Below, one piece after another: positions 20,829 to 30,099 of a stretch of DNA of 64,000 nt. Every line of letters begins with the position of its first letter. Position 1 is the stretch's first letter. A model generated the notes under the pieces. It was not told the DNA's origin, ran no database searches, and was given only the letters and a program-made list of their open reading frames with translations. The position numbers and the translations under genes are program-made. The DNA comes from Paramoeba atlantica (lineage: Eukaryota > Discosea), in assembly GCA_977017575.1 (NCBI GenBank), contig CDRNVI010000018.1, positions 1 through 64,000 of the forward strand, written 5' to 3'.

Positions 20829-21774
20829 TTTTCTTCGAAGAGTTGCGCGAAAGAGCTGCTTTGGCTATTAAATCGCACTTCTCGTTGTAAATATTTCCGC
20901 AGAGACCTTTCACCTTAAAAACAAAAAGCTGCACACTACGCGCTTCTAAGCCTCGAAAAGCGTGTTCCAGATCCAAATATATATCGCTATTTGGAAGGCC
21001 TTCAAAACCAATCACATAAAACTTTTTTCTAATCACATTTGCAAAATGCCAAACTACCCAGGAATCCGCATGCAATATGATTCTTTCCCTATCTTGGGGT
21101 GCCCTTTGTATGGCTGTTAGTGCCGCATATAGTTCCGCCCTCTCCGGCGAGCCGCAGCCTAAAGTTTCCTTGCAAATGGCAAAGCTTGAAACTTCCTTCC
21201 CACAGTGTACTTCAACCATTCCCAGCCCCATTTTTCCAATAACAGAACTCACCGATGCATCAGAATAAATATGTAAAGCACCTTCGTCCATGACAAATGG
21301 CGTGGTGCCTTCCTCCGCATACTGAAGATCCGATAAATTGGAATCCCGAAGTGCTGTTGAGGTAACCTTATGCCAACCTTTTCCCCGATAGCTCACGTAT
21401 GTTTTCTTGCGCCCAAGGCTAGCTTGCAGATTCTCAACTTGGGTCTGCCAATATTTTCGATCCCCTGCATAGACCAATGCTTGTTCAATCATGATCCCCA
21501 TATCGCCCATGCAGGCTTCAGAAGGAGAATGAATCCTGCTTTTTTCTTTAACGTTCCACTGCACAAGCTCGGAATATATCTCCGAATGTCTTATCAGGTG
21601 CCCTAGAAGTCGTGCCCGGTTTACCTTATGTAGTGTGGAAAATAACGGTGTGTCAACGTAAAGGGCTGTAAGAGGTATACTTTTCCCACGGTGGTCCAAT
21701 TTTGGGCAACGACATATGATGCGACGCATTTTGTTTACCTGAATGTCTACCCAATTTAACGTTTTATCCGTCAA
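20829..21774 (-). pseudogene. LINE C-terminal part with RNase H domain
   Basis: Minus-strand frame beginning in the RT thumb/linker (LHKVNRARLLGHLIRHSEIY is the usual R-LLGH motif after LINE RTs), then an RNase H domain. Its four acidic residues are all visible: ALHIYSDAS, SPERAELYAAL, ILHADSWVVWH and NEKCDLIAKAA. RNase H-bearing LINEs include the I/ingi/Tad groups; ingi is typical of kinetoplastids. The RT catalytic core is absent, so this is a 5'-truncated piece. The residues past about KAALSRNSSKK run into antisense YR sequence and are not part of the gene. Confidence 0.75.
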
Positions 21775-21796
21775 TACAAGAGTACCTGAGTTATAC

Positions 21797-21880
21797 TCCC
21801 TCTCTCATTAATTTTTATAAATGGATTTCGAGTTATAAAAATTTAGTTTATGCGGGATCATTAATTTTTATAAATCAGAA
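21797..21880. repeat. MITE-like end, partner of 23,595-23,688
   Basis: CTCCCTCTCTCATTAATTTT here is the reverse complement of AAAATTAATGAGAGGGAGAG at 23,668-23,687, and GGGATCATTAATTTTTATAA occurs at both sites. Terminal parts of a small AT-rich DNA element family in opposite orientation. Confidence 0.55.
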
Positions 21881-21942
21881 ATTTATCGAACGCTATTTCT
21901 TAATTTTTTTCTAAACCAGAGATTTTTTTCTGTTATTCTACT

Positions 21943-22110
21943 TTTTTTTTTTACATTAATGTAATCCTACCCTTCGTCAAATCCATCGAATATGTTTGTA
22001 CGTCAATATATAAAGTATAAAGTAAAACAACATATGTCACTTAGTAGCGCTACTATAATTCATTTTCTCACAGTACTAACGAATGGGAAACTACTTTTTA
22101 AACGTGGATA
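21943..22110 (+). repeat. Long inverted repeat, left copy
   Basis: About 165 bp, containing GTAATCCTACCCTTCGTCAA and CAACATATGTCACTTAGTAG. Repeated in inverted orientation at 26,874-27,037. The pair encloses LINE fragments and DIRS-D. Confidence 0.8.
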
Positions 22111-22314
22111 TAAACACTTTCCTTGGTATATAATAAAATATTATGGTTTACGTGCTGAAATATTCATGTGTATTGAACTAAATTGAATACGCAGATTACT
22201 TTCACAAGTTCTCATTATATTAGGACCAGAATCCAATCAATATCCAAAAGACTCAAGGCGGGCATCCAACATTAGAAAAAGGTGACCCTGACAGAAGAAA
22301 GGCAAAGCCCCGCT

Positions 22315-22935
22315 TCAACAACGAAGCCCTCCTACCCACTGTACGGCAGGAATGTATTGTCGTAGTTGAGAAGCAACTGCATAAGCAGAGAATTTTTCAA
22401 TTTCGAGCTGAAAGGCTTGACGCACTACTTGAGTATCGCAGTCAGCCCTTTTCGACAAAGCCTTGAGGAGACTTTTCGTTTCTTCATGCAACAGGCCGCA
22501 ATCAGTCATTGAGATGCATTGAAAAGATTCCGGGTCCATCCCTTTCTCTTGCACGTATTTCCGGTTTTTCCTTTCAATCGCTCCTTGAAGGAGAGCTGCG
22601 CTAGATTGCTTCGCATAACTCGCACAGCACGTATGGACCACCGTTACGTCGTAAAGAATCTCCCCCACATTGGGCCACATTATAGCTAGGTCGGGTCCAG
22701 AGCGAATACGACGGGCTCGGCACGGATGTTCATCTGCCACATCTGCAGAAATGTCACACTTGCACTTGGTACAGTAAAAAGAAGCGTGGGTGCGCGGTTC
22801 TATTGCACACGGGAGTCGAGCCTTTGCGCATAAGTCTGCCAAGTAGCGGATTATGTGAGAGTGTTTGCGCGTGCAATTCATTCCTGAACACCGGGAACAG
22901 CCTGCCACATGTGGAATTATGCCGCTTGGAGACAC
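22315..22935 (-). pseudogene. LINE C-terminus: zinc finger and restriction-like endonuclease
   Basis: 206 codons. N-terminal CCHC-type finger (CSRCSGMNCTRKHSHIIRYL), then a CxxC pair (CTKCKCD) and the endonuclease core RSGPDLAIMWPNVGEILYDVTVVH, in which PD...YD...K is the PD-(D/E)xK arrangement of R2/CRE/NeSL-type LINEs. The tail LEIEKFSAYAVASQLRQYIP recurs at 57,622. The RT part is missing upstream (to the right). Confidence 0.75.
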
Positions 22936-23594
22936 TACTTTCTCTTTCTCTTTCTACTTAAGATGGATTATTTTTTTGTGAACGTGGATGGACGCGCTTC
23001 GAAGAAATTTCTTACAGAAAAGCGCAAATGGTTGATTTCTATGCTGGAGGCATAGAAGGCATGTAATATCACTTACTTTCTTAAAGAAATGTTTCTTTTA
23101 TGCGTTTTTAGATGTTCAGTCACCCCCCTCCCTTGACTTAGCCTGCCAAAAAGTCGAAAAAATAGGAAAAAGCGGATAAGTCGCCCAGCCAACTGCGGGC
23201 CTAATTTGTCCGAAGGAGCGTCTTCGTTGCTCGGTCGCAATCCTATGTCGTAATGCATATTGCACTGCCGGATCCCAGGAGTTCTTCTAGAACTCGCGTT
23301 TTCTTCCACGTAAATTCAACCAGGACAGGTGGGATCGGTCAGGATCGTAAATCTCTAGTTTCAACCCTCTCAGCTTCAGATATTAGATTGATTCGTGAAA
23401 AAATACTCATGTAGGGGAAAAGACAATCTTTTTAGGGGGGATTTTCTTTCTGAGATGAAGATACTGATTTTTATAAAACGCGATTCACTGAAAAAATTCA
23501 GCATGGGGAAGCATGGTCGGGACCTACTCGCGGTCTTCCCTGGCACTACCCTCTTACAGATCGTACTAACGCCGACCTTTTTTTGTAATAGCGG
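22936..23594. other. Non-coding, no recognised feature
   Basis: Mixed composition with no ORF showing family similarity, no inverted repeats found and no RNA gene recognised. Confidence 0.4.
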
Positions 23595-23688
23595 TCATTT
23601 ATACGGGATCATTAATTTTTATAATTATAATTATAACTCACTTTTTGTTATAATTTATAATTTATAAAAATTAATGAGAGGGAGAGTA
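23595..23688. repeat. Small AT-rich palindromic element end
   Basis: GGGATCATTAATTTTTATAA on the left and a reverse-complement-like TTATAAAAATTAATGAGAGG on the right form a hairpin of about 80 bp. Matches 21,797-21,880. Confidence 0.55.
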
Positions 23689-23759
23689 GTTCAAAGCGGG
23701 GTAAACCAGTGTATCGAAAAGGCGAAGTTTAGTTTTCACAGATAGTGGTGATATCCATA

Positions 23760-24052
23760 TTCCTTGAAATTTTGGAGGACCGACCCGGAACCTCCGAGCT
23801 GAACCAGGCCCCAGCGCAGCCGCTAAATTGCGAGCTGCTTACACAAAGGAGGCTTGAGACACAGCCTACACGATGCAACGGGGTGGACGCCCGTCCTGGT
23901 AGCTACGGTTGGGTAGCCGTGCTCGGGCCGCAAGGCGTCGAGTGCCGTCTGGGAAGGGGGTAGCAACACGATGAAGGTCGGTGACCTGAGACTCTACCCT
24001 AACGGTTGGCGCTGCAGAGCCCTCCGTGTCTTCTTCTTCTTCTTCTTCTTCT
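23760..24052 (+). mobile_element. Retroposon 3' end with (CTT)n tail
   Basis: GC-rich, non-coding, ending CCTCCGTGT then about eight TTC/CTT units at 24,027-24,052. Paired blocks such as GGTAGCTACGGTTGGGTAGCC suggest a structured 3' UTR. It abuts a DIRS RT fragment. Likely a LINE 3' UTR or SINE; no relative elsewhere in the window. Confidence 0.5.
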
Positions 24053-24053
24053 T

Positions 24054-24255
24054 GATTGACATGGACATTGTAGAAAGGGTTGATGATCACTCCCTCCATA
24101 AATATCCTACAAAAGGCGCCGTGCAACCATTCACCAATGTCGAGGAACGAGAGACAGGAGAACGCAGAAGATTTATTTGTTGGCCGCGCGAGCAAAATGC
24201 TGCCACAGAAGCCATATACAAGGCAGACATACCTATCGGACATCCATGTGACTCA
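24054..24255 (+). pseudogene. DIRS RT fragment
   Basis: Reads PTKGAVQPFTNVEERETGE then RRRFICWPREQNAATEAIYK, homologous to the start of the DIRS-D RT at about 25,150-25,280. A short orphan piece directly upstream of the DIRS-D YR. Confidence 0.65.
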
Positions 24256-24290
24256 GCGTGACTTAACTAGTCTCATCCATATGACTCGCC

Positions 24291-24776
24291 ATGAGCATCG
24301 TAACGATGATCGTGTACAAAACAGCATCACCCGCCGGCGAAGTAGCGCATCTCACAAGACAAGACATCATTCTAAACACTCCCACGCGAATAATCATTTA
24401 TTGGGGGCGCAAAACGAAAACCACCAAAACCCAGCCTTATCGGCCAGACAGCTTCACAGTGATCGAAGGCGAGTACACTCAACAGATCTACGAATACATC
24501 GCGACCCTCCGGCCGCGCCAACGGATCGCCGATATCACAACACAACAAATTACGCGAGTCATGCAACAAGTTCTAGGCCCCAAATACTCCAGCCATTCAA
24601 TAAAACACGGCGCAACTCATACGCTGATGCAGTCCGTTGCAGCGGGACAAGCCGATCTGGAGCACGTGATGCGACTGACACATCACAAACATCTCACAAC
24701 GCTACTTCGTTACTCCGGCGTAAACGAAGCAACCGCAATCGCTCTGGGCACGCAAAACGTAACCCGCCTCCTATAA
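24291..24776 (+). CDS. DIRS-D tyrosine recombinase, catalytic domain
   Basis: 161 codons covering the catalytic half only: YKTASPAGEVAHL (Arg I region), IIIYWGRKTKTTKTQPYRP, SSHSIKHGATHTLM (His block; His where the other YRs have Arg), THHKHLTTLLRYSG (Tyr motif) and ALGTQNVTRLL. The core-binding domain is missing. Its end overlaps the RT frame. Confidence 0.75.
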   Translation: MSIVTMIVYKTASPAGEVAHLTRQDIILNTPTRIIIYWGRKTKTTKTQPYRPDSFTVIEGEYTQQIYEYIATLRPRQRIADITTQQITRVMQQVLGPKYSSHSIKHGATHTLMQSVAAGQADLEHVMRLTHHKHLTTLLRYSGVNEATAIALGTQNVTRLL

Positions 24777-24779
24777 AAA

Positions 24780-26401
24780 GCGAGCTAGATACGCACAATA
24801 GTAAGTTTGAATTTTCGACGAGCATATGGATGCATGATGATGATAAAGCAATCTGGGCTCCTCGTCGAAGCATTGGTAGAATACGTCGGAGTACACACAA
24901 GCCTACCCCTGGCGAAATGAAATATCCTATCCACACGAAACCGGTAAAACCTATGAACATATTAAAGGCCAAAGAAGAAATGTTACCAAGTGTGCGAAAG
25001 CGATTCGAATTAATTTATCAATATATAAATCAACCGAATGTTTTTCAAAACGAATTGCATGAGTCAGATGAACCGAGTATTAGCTCTGTGGATATTAAAG
25101 AACTAGTTCGCACGGGCATTATTCAGCAAGTATCAGTGGAGCAAGAAACCGAAAGACCAACAAAAGGAGTGGTGAAACCTTTTACTACTCTTAAAGTCCG
25201 TGATGATGGCCCCAGACGAAGATTCATAGTCTGGCCGCAAGCACATAACGAAGCGGTTAAAACATTATACGAAGCACAAGTACCGATTTCGCAACCATAT
25301 ACGTATGTCCCAAGAATCTCACATTCTGGCGCCATCAAGAGAGATTTGATGTGTGGGTTCTACCAGGTACCGCTGTCATATGAAGCGCGGGCGTTCTACC
25401 GATTTAAATATCGCGGTATGGTATACGAAATGGCGCGATTGCCAATGGGACATGCATGTGCACCGGAATTGCAACATATTCTTACTGCAGTTCTCGCGGG
25501 GCATCCTGATTATGCGCGGAATTCATACCCACAAAAAGGAGACATTGATATATACCTTGACGGTTTTCGATGGAGTGGTGCGACATGTCAGAGGGATGAG
25601 TACGAGACATGGGTTGAAAACAGAGCTAAAAAGCTGGATATGACTTTCAAACCGTCGGACTCTGTCAACGGCACGGCTTACGACTTCCTCGGCGTTTCTT
25701 ACAATCATAAAGATAAACTATTCCGTCTGTCCCAGCGCTTTGTTAAAAAATTGCCGAAAGACATGCCCGTAAAACTCCCTTTTCACGAATTGGAGACTCT
25801 AACTGCAAGATTAATATACGCAAGTTCAATATTAAACATTCACTTATCCCGCTTTTATTGGGCAATTAAGTTTGCAAGGCGCCAAATCGCCCGTGCGAAT
25901 AAACAATTCATCTGCGATTCTTCTACTATTTTCTTACCGTCTTGCGTAATCGAACAATTCAGGACCTGGTTGCAACTTGTTGTCAGCAATCCGTGGACAC
26001 TCTTCACCGCTCCTCGTCAAGGAAAACGTGCAACATTATACACGGACGCCTCGCTATCAGGATGGGGGGCAGTCCTGATGCTTCCCTCAGGAGCAGTATA
26101 CGCTACAGGTGCCGCATGGCCTCGGAAAATGGAAATAAATGAAGGTGAAACCCAGGCTGTGGAACATGCATTGCGACAATTCCAGCAACATTGGAGCAAC
26201 ATTGCGGCCATTGATCTCCGCGTTGACAATACAAGCGCCGCAGCAGCACTGCGGAAAAAATGGAGCGACTCAGAATCAATTTCACGCGTTCTCGCTCGGA
26301 TAATGAAATATGCGGAATATTACAAGTTAAAAATCACTCCATCCTACGTACGTTCAGCCGAAAACCTTGCCGATAAATGGAGTCGGATATACGCAGCATA
26401 G
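24780..26401 (+). CDS. DIRS-D reverse transcriptase-RNase H
   Basis: The most divergent RT of the set and open throughout. RT motifs: GAIKRDLMCGFYQVPLS, LPMGHACAPELQHILT, DIDIYLDGFRWSG (motif C YxDG). RNase H: ATLYTDASLSGWGAVLM (Asp), EGETQAVEHAL (Glu), DLRVDNTSAAAALRKKW (Asp) and SAENLADKWSR (terminal Asp). The orphan RNase H at 63,328 is its closest relative here. Upstream residues in the same open frame (24,080-24,780) are YR sequence read out of frame. Confidence 0.85.
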
Positions 26402-27521
26402 ACCAGCACAAGAAAGTATCAAAAGATGCAATAAACTAAATAACTCAAAAAATACATGAATCATACATACATGCATATACAAAAAAAAAAAAATACATCA
26501 CCCCCAACCCCCCACAGAACGGACGAGTTCTGTAACCCTACGCGATCACAGACACTGAAATGAGTTAGACTGTGGGCATTAGGGTGCCTTCGGTCCAGCT
26601 CAACAGCTGCATACACTATGATTACGATACTAGACTCAGCGATTGGACGAACTAGCGAATAGGGAGGCTATTGAAGTAGTAGCCTCTTCAGGAGGTTTTC
26701 TACACTCTATCAAAAAAAAAAAATTTACAATCAGTTCTCGCGACAATTTCTCTTTAGGAAAAGTCCGCATCGGGAGCCAACATCGGAAAAAACATCGAGC
26801 TCCTTCCTGACCTCCTCAGCCTCCCCTATGAGTACCCCGTCATCTAGGTACCAAAGTTGAGTGTCTAGATTCGACAAAAAAAAAGTAGTTTCCCATTCGT
26901 TAGTACTGTGAGAAAATGAATTATAGTAGCGCTACTAAGTGACATATGTTGTTTTACTTTATACTTTATATATTGATGTACAAACATATTCGATGGATTT
27001 GACGAAGGGTAGGATTACATTAATGTATTTTACACTTGATTTGAGTTTTTCAATCTTCACGAATACAATTTATACGAATGCGCTGATTAAATAATATTTT
27101 TCGGCGACCTGCGCGCTCCAGCACTGAGAACCTGTGTTTACCCCTTCCGCAGGATTGTCGCTCTAAATATGTATATGGATCAGTCTAAAACGCTTCGATG
27201 AAGATAAACTGAAAAAACGGTGAAATTCCTATACGAGCCTTCACAAAACACTTCGATGAAGCACCAAAAAAGTCAAAATGTCTATACGGATTCGCGAAAA
27301 CCCTTTCCGTGAAGATTTGAAAAAATAAAAAAAAAGTCAAAAACACCTTCGATGAAGATTCATCGAAGGTCCCCCCTACTCCGTATTATGTATATGTGTG
27401 GTTCATAATTTATAGGGGTAGATTTCTCCTCGAAAATAGAGAGAAGGGGGGAAGGAGAAGATTTCTCATTTTCAGCATGGTTTCCTGCTGGTGAGAGCAA
27501 ATAGGGCTCCATGGGAGAAAT
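26402..27521. other. DIRS-D 3' flank and spacer; no gene
   Basis: A-runs at 26,480 and 26,710 and a GC-mixed block (26,510-26,690) that may be the DIRS-D terminal region. CTTCGATGAAG-type palindromes recur four times at 27,190-27,375. The inverted copy of the 21,943 repeat lies at 26,874-27,037. No coding signal. Confidence 0.5.
26874..27037 (-). repeat. Long inverted repeat, right copy
   Basis: Reverse complement of 21,943-22,110; shares the block with TAGTAGCGCTACTA (itself palindromic) and ATTCGTTAGTACTGTGAG. 4.8 kb from its partner. Confidence 0.8.
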
Positions 27522-27556
27522 CTTTTGTTAAGACCCTTTCTTTTGTTAAGACCCTT
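27522..27556. repeat. 18-bp unit, two tandem copies
   Basis: CTTTTGTTAAGACCCTTT at 27,522 and 27,540. On the minus strand it directly follows the LINE fragment 28,343-27,546, like a 3' tail. Related in sequence to the 18-bp arrays at 18,164 and 62,174. Confidence 0.75.
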
Positions 27557-28343
27557 CCTCGTCCTTAAGAGGGCGACGCCGCCTTTGTCTCCCAGCTGAA
27601 GCCCGCACCGCTGCCAAAGACAATTTAATGGCGGAGAGTAGCTTATGCCATATTTTTGTCTTTAGCGTGGGGTCTGAGCTTGCGTACTCTTGGACAATAT
27701 TCCTTAACATTGCCACTACACAAGGGGCGAATTCTGGGCTAATCGTACGTAAGGTTGGTATTGGTAGTAGGTCGACCCCTGAATCATCAGCTCGTCCACG
27801 TTCAATTGCTTGATTTTCGACGAACGCATCCCGGAGCACCGTGGTGTCTATTGCTGGCGGTGCCTGGTGCCACAGTATTTTGTACACTCGTACGTTCTCT
27901 TGTGGGGGAAGGGCCCCGGCAAATTCTTCTCCGACCTTATATCCCATGACTCCACGATACGAAACGGATAGTTTACCGCTTCCACCACGTTTGCTGTGCG
28001 TACGCGTAATTTTCCCGATTGATACGTTCAGTTGCTCTTGTTTGCTGAAGGTCCATGCTACGGTGCACATCGCTCCTGGCTTTATCTGTCTGGAAAATGT
28101 CCATATCTCATCGGGGGACGCTGGAAATTGAGAAGCTGGCTTGACATTCTTCAGCATCTCTTCAACGTGCTTCTTCTCTTCCTTCGGGTCAGAACCTATA
28201 AAAAGTATGGGACATTCTTTGTTCCTGGTGAGTACTGCTTCGTTGGATATATGAATATTTGCTTGCGAAGCTTCGGGCTCAAGGAGCGGAGGTAGGATCT
28301 TTGGCAATTCAACCGAATGCGGAACTCTATCCTCCTCTTTTTT
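27546..28343 (-). pseudogene. LINE N-terminal ORF fragment
   Basis: About 265 codons, Lys-rich at the start. The beta-barrel-like domain is IKPGAMCTVAWTFSKQEQ then IGKITRTHSKRGG and KLSVSYRG. A following region (FAPCVVAMLRNIVQEYASSD...KIWHKLLSAIKLSLAAVR) matches LINE-1 at about 31,060-31,170 (HVVAIFRAIIRAYSKTE...VWHKFLNTPRDSLATIR). It is the N-terminal part of an endonuclease-type LINE protein, truncated before the RT. The first codons of the open frame (28,344-28,379) are antisense spliced-leader sequence. Confidence 0.65.
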
Positions 28344-28350
28344 TTTCTTT

Positions 28351-28376
28351 AACGATAAAGATACAGTTTCTGTACC
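28351..28376 (+). repeat. Spliced-leader relic (lacks its last bases)
   Basis: 26 bp identical to the SL segment in the 2,087-bp units (35,321-35,346), stopping at CTGTACC and joined to a CAA-rich tract. It lies antisense to, and directly upstream of, the LINE fragment. Confidence 0.75.
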
Positions 28377-28545
28377 CACAACAACAAGAACAACAACAGC
28401 AGCAATATCAACAACAACAGCAATAGCGAAACAATAACAAAATCCATAACGACGAAGACGACGACGACGACGACAACAACAAAAGCAACAGCAACAACAA
28501 CAGCCTACCTTATCAAATTCTATTAACTGCCTACCTTAAAGTCAG
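28377..28545 (+). repeat. CAA/ACG-rich repeat
   Basis: CAACAACAG, GACGACGACGACGACG and the unique end CCTACCTTATCAAATTCTAT are shared with 57,840-58,014. A dispersed repeat family. Confidence 0.8.
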
Positions 28546-28656
28546 TACTATAATAATTCAAAATCCGAAAAATACACAAAAAATGTTTAGAACTATCATT
28601 GATGATGATGATTCTTGTTCTCGGACTGTTTTCGATATTTTGCATTAAAAAAAAAG

Positions 28657-28719
28657 TGACAACGGCGTTAGCCCTCGGGACCCAGAAAGCGACCAGAAAG
28701 CTGCACATATGGTAGAAGA
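28657..28719 (+). pseudogene. DIRS YR C-terminal fragment
   Basis: TTALALGTQKATRKLHIW then a stop: the last 20 or so residues of a YR close to that of DIRS-H (TTALALGTQKATSKLQIL). Confidence 0.6.
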
Positions 28720-28744
28720 GGAACTTGTTTTTAAAAAAAAAAAA

Positions 28745-28903
28745 AATTAGACTGTAACCAGTCATAGCTTCCTTTCCGTGTGGTGGCATTTAATATTGTG
28801 GCTAGCTTGGGATCGTGATCCTTTAAAGCCTCGTATGCTTTCTGGTGCAATTGCGCGGCTGTTGTTACTTCATCGATTGGGGCGACCACTGCCGTTTGAC
28901 TCA
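28745..28903 (-). pseudogene. LINE fragment, antisense
   Basis: Reverse complement of sequence near-identical to 61,003-61,162 of the endonuclease-type LINE (MSQTAVV...SYDWLQS). Its end falls exactly against the spliced-leader relic at 28,904. Confidence 0.75.
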
Positions 28904-28918
28904 TTCTGTACCTTGTTG
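28904..28918 (+). repeat. Spliced-leader relic before a Gag
   Basis: TTCTGTACCTTGTTG, the 3' 15 bases of the SL, joined to a 42-base 5' UTR and the Gag ATG at 28,961. Confidence 0.85.
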
Positions 28919-28960
28919 CAATTTTTCTTGTTTTCCTATTGTAATACTACATTTTTTGGG

Positions 28961-30083
28961 ATGGTATCTACACGGGCGCGCACACGCGACGAAGAAGCTC
29001 CAGTGGTTTTTCAAACTCCAGGTCGGGACGATCCTGTAGAAAGTGTGGACTCGTTGGAATGCACCAGTGCTATACACACCAGAGTAAGTCGTCTTGACCA
29101 ATCGCTAGAAAATTTAACATCGCGAATGGCGATTGTTCAAGAAGATGTGCGCCGAACCATCCGACAAGATGTACAGGAAGTGTTGAGAAAAGAGTTACAA
29201 GGGATAGTGCGCGACGAAATGAAGGCTTTTCAGTCTCGTTCCTCGTCGGCGGAACCTCCCTCTACACAAGCAGTGCCACATTCAACTTTTCCCTTCTCAG
29301 TTCGGAAAGATCGCCATGACAAATACTTTTCGTTGTTGCGTGGACAGTGCTACCAATGCGTTGTACGCAAGCTTACCTGTCATCAAGCCAGAAAATCTTT
29401 CTTCTAAGGTGCAGGAGATCTTGGACAAGATTGCACGATATGACTTGGAGGTAGAAGTAACTTGGTTTGCGGCCACAAGTTCTCCAAGCGAAGCAACAAC
29501 ATGGCGCGGTATTCCGATAGAAGAAGGTGAATTTGAAGAGCAGAAAACTGTCGTTATTAGCTATAATGTGGGAAACTACCACCTTCCTAATTCCAAACTC
29601 AATTATACGAGAATCGAGATTGTGAAAGCGGAACCAGCTATGCCGGATCGATTGGAACCTTGTGAAACAAATGGTGATGAAACAATTACAGAGGCCGACG
29701 AATTTAAAGTACGCGATGTCCGAACGTGGAACAAATACATTGCGACGGATAGCGAGTTCGGGGTTGATTTTCTTCTTTTGCGTATTCGAACCGCCCTGGC
29801 ACTTCCAAATCCTTTACCGCCAAATTTGCAACCAATGTGGGATGTAATGCAGCATTGGGTAGACGACGTTAAAGCAAGAGGTGGAATTGACCCGGAGAAT
29901 GTGGCACAAGTTCAAACAGGGCAAAGAGCGTTGGACGATCTTCACATGCAGCAGGGTGTTTATCGCGGAGCCGATCCACGATATCTTCGAATGATCTACG
30001 AGGTGAACAAAGACCCGGCGGATGTGATCGGGAATGGCATAGAACACAGTGTCAACTACCAGCGAAAAGTTTTCTGTCTCCTC
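28961..30083 (+). pseudogene. DIRS-F Gag fossil (SL-tagged copy)
   Basis: MVSTRARTRDEEAP start; a predicted coiled coil (RVSRLDQSLENLTSRMAIVQ); then the beta-barrel-like segment (LEVEVTWFA...TTWRGIPIEE...VVISYNVG), FKVRDVRTWNKY, LQPMWDVMQHWVDDV and QGVYRGADPRYLRMIYE. Same lineage as the DIRS-C Gag. It ends at the sequence where SL-tagged LINE-1 joins (30,084). About one break; no YR or RT follows. Confidence 0.75.
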
Positions 30084-30099
30084 TTTCTGTACCTTGTTG
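30084..30099 (+). repeat. Spliced-leader relic before LINE-1
   Basis: TTTCTGTACCTTGTTG, followed by a 33-base pyrimidine-rich 5' UTR and the LINE ATG at 30,133. Confidence 0.88.
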
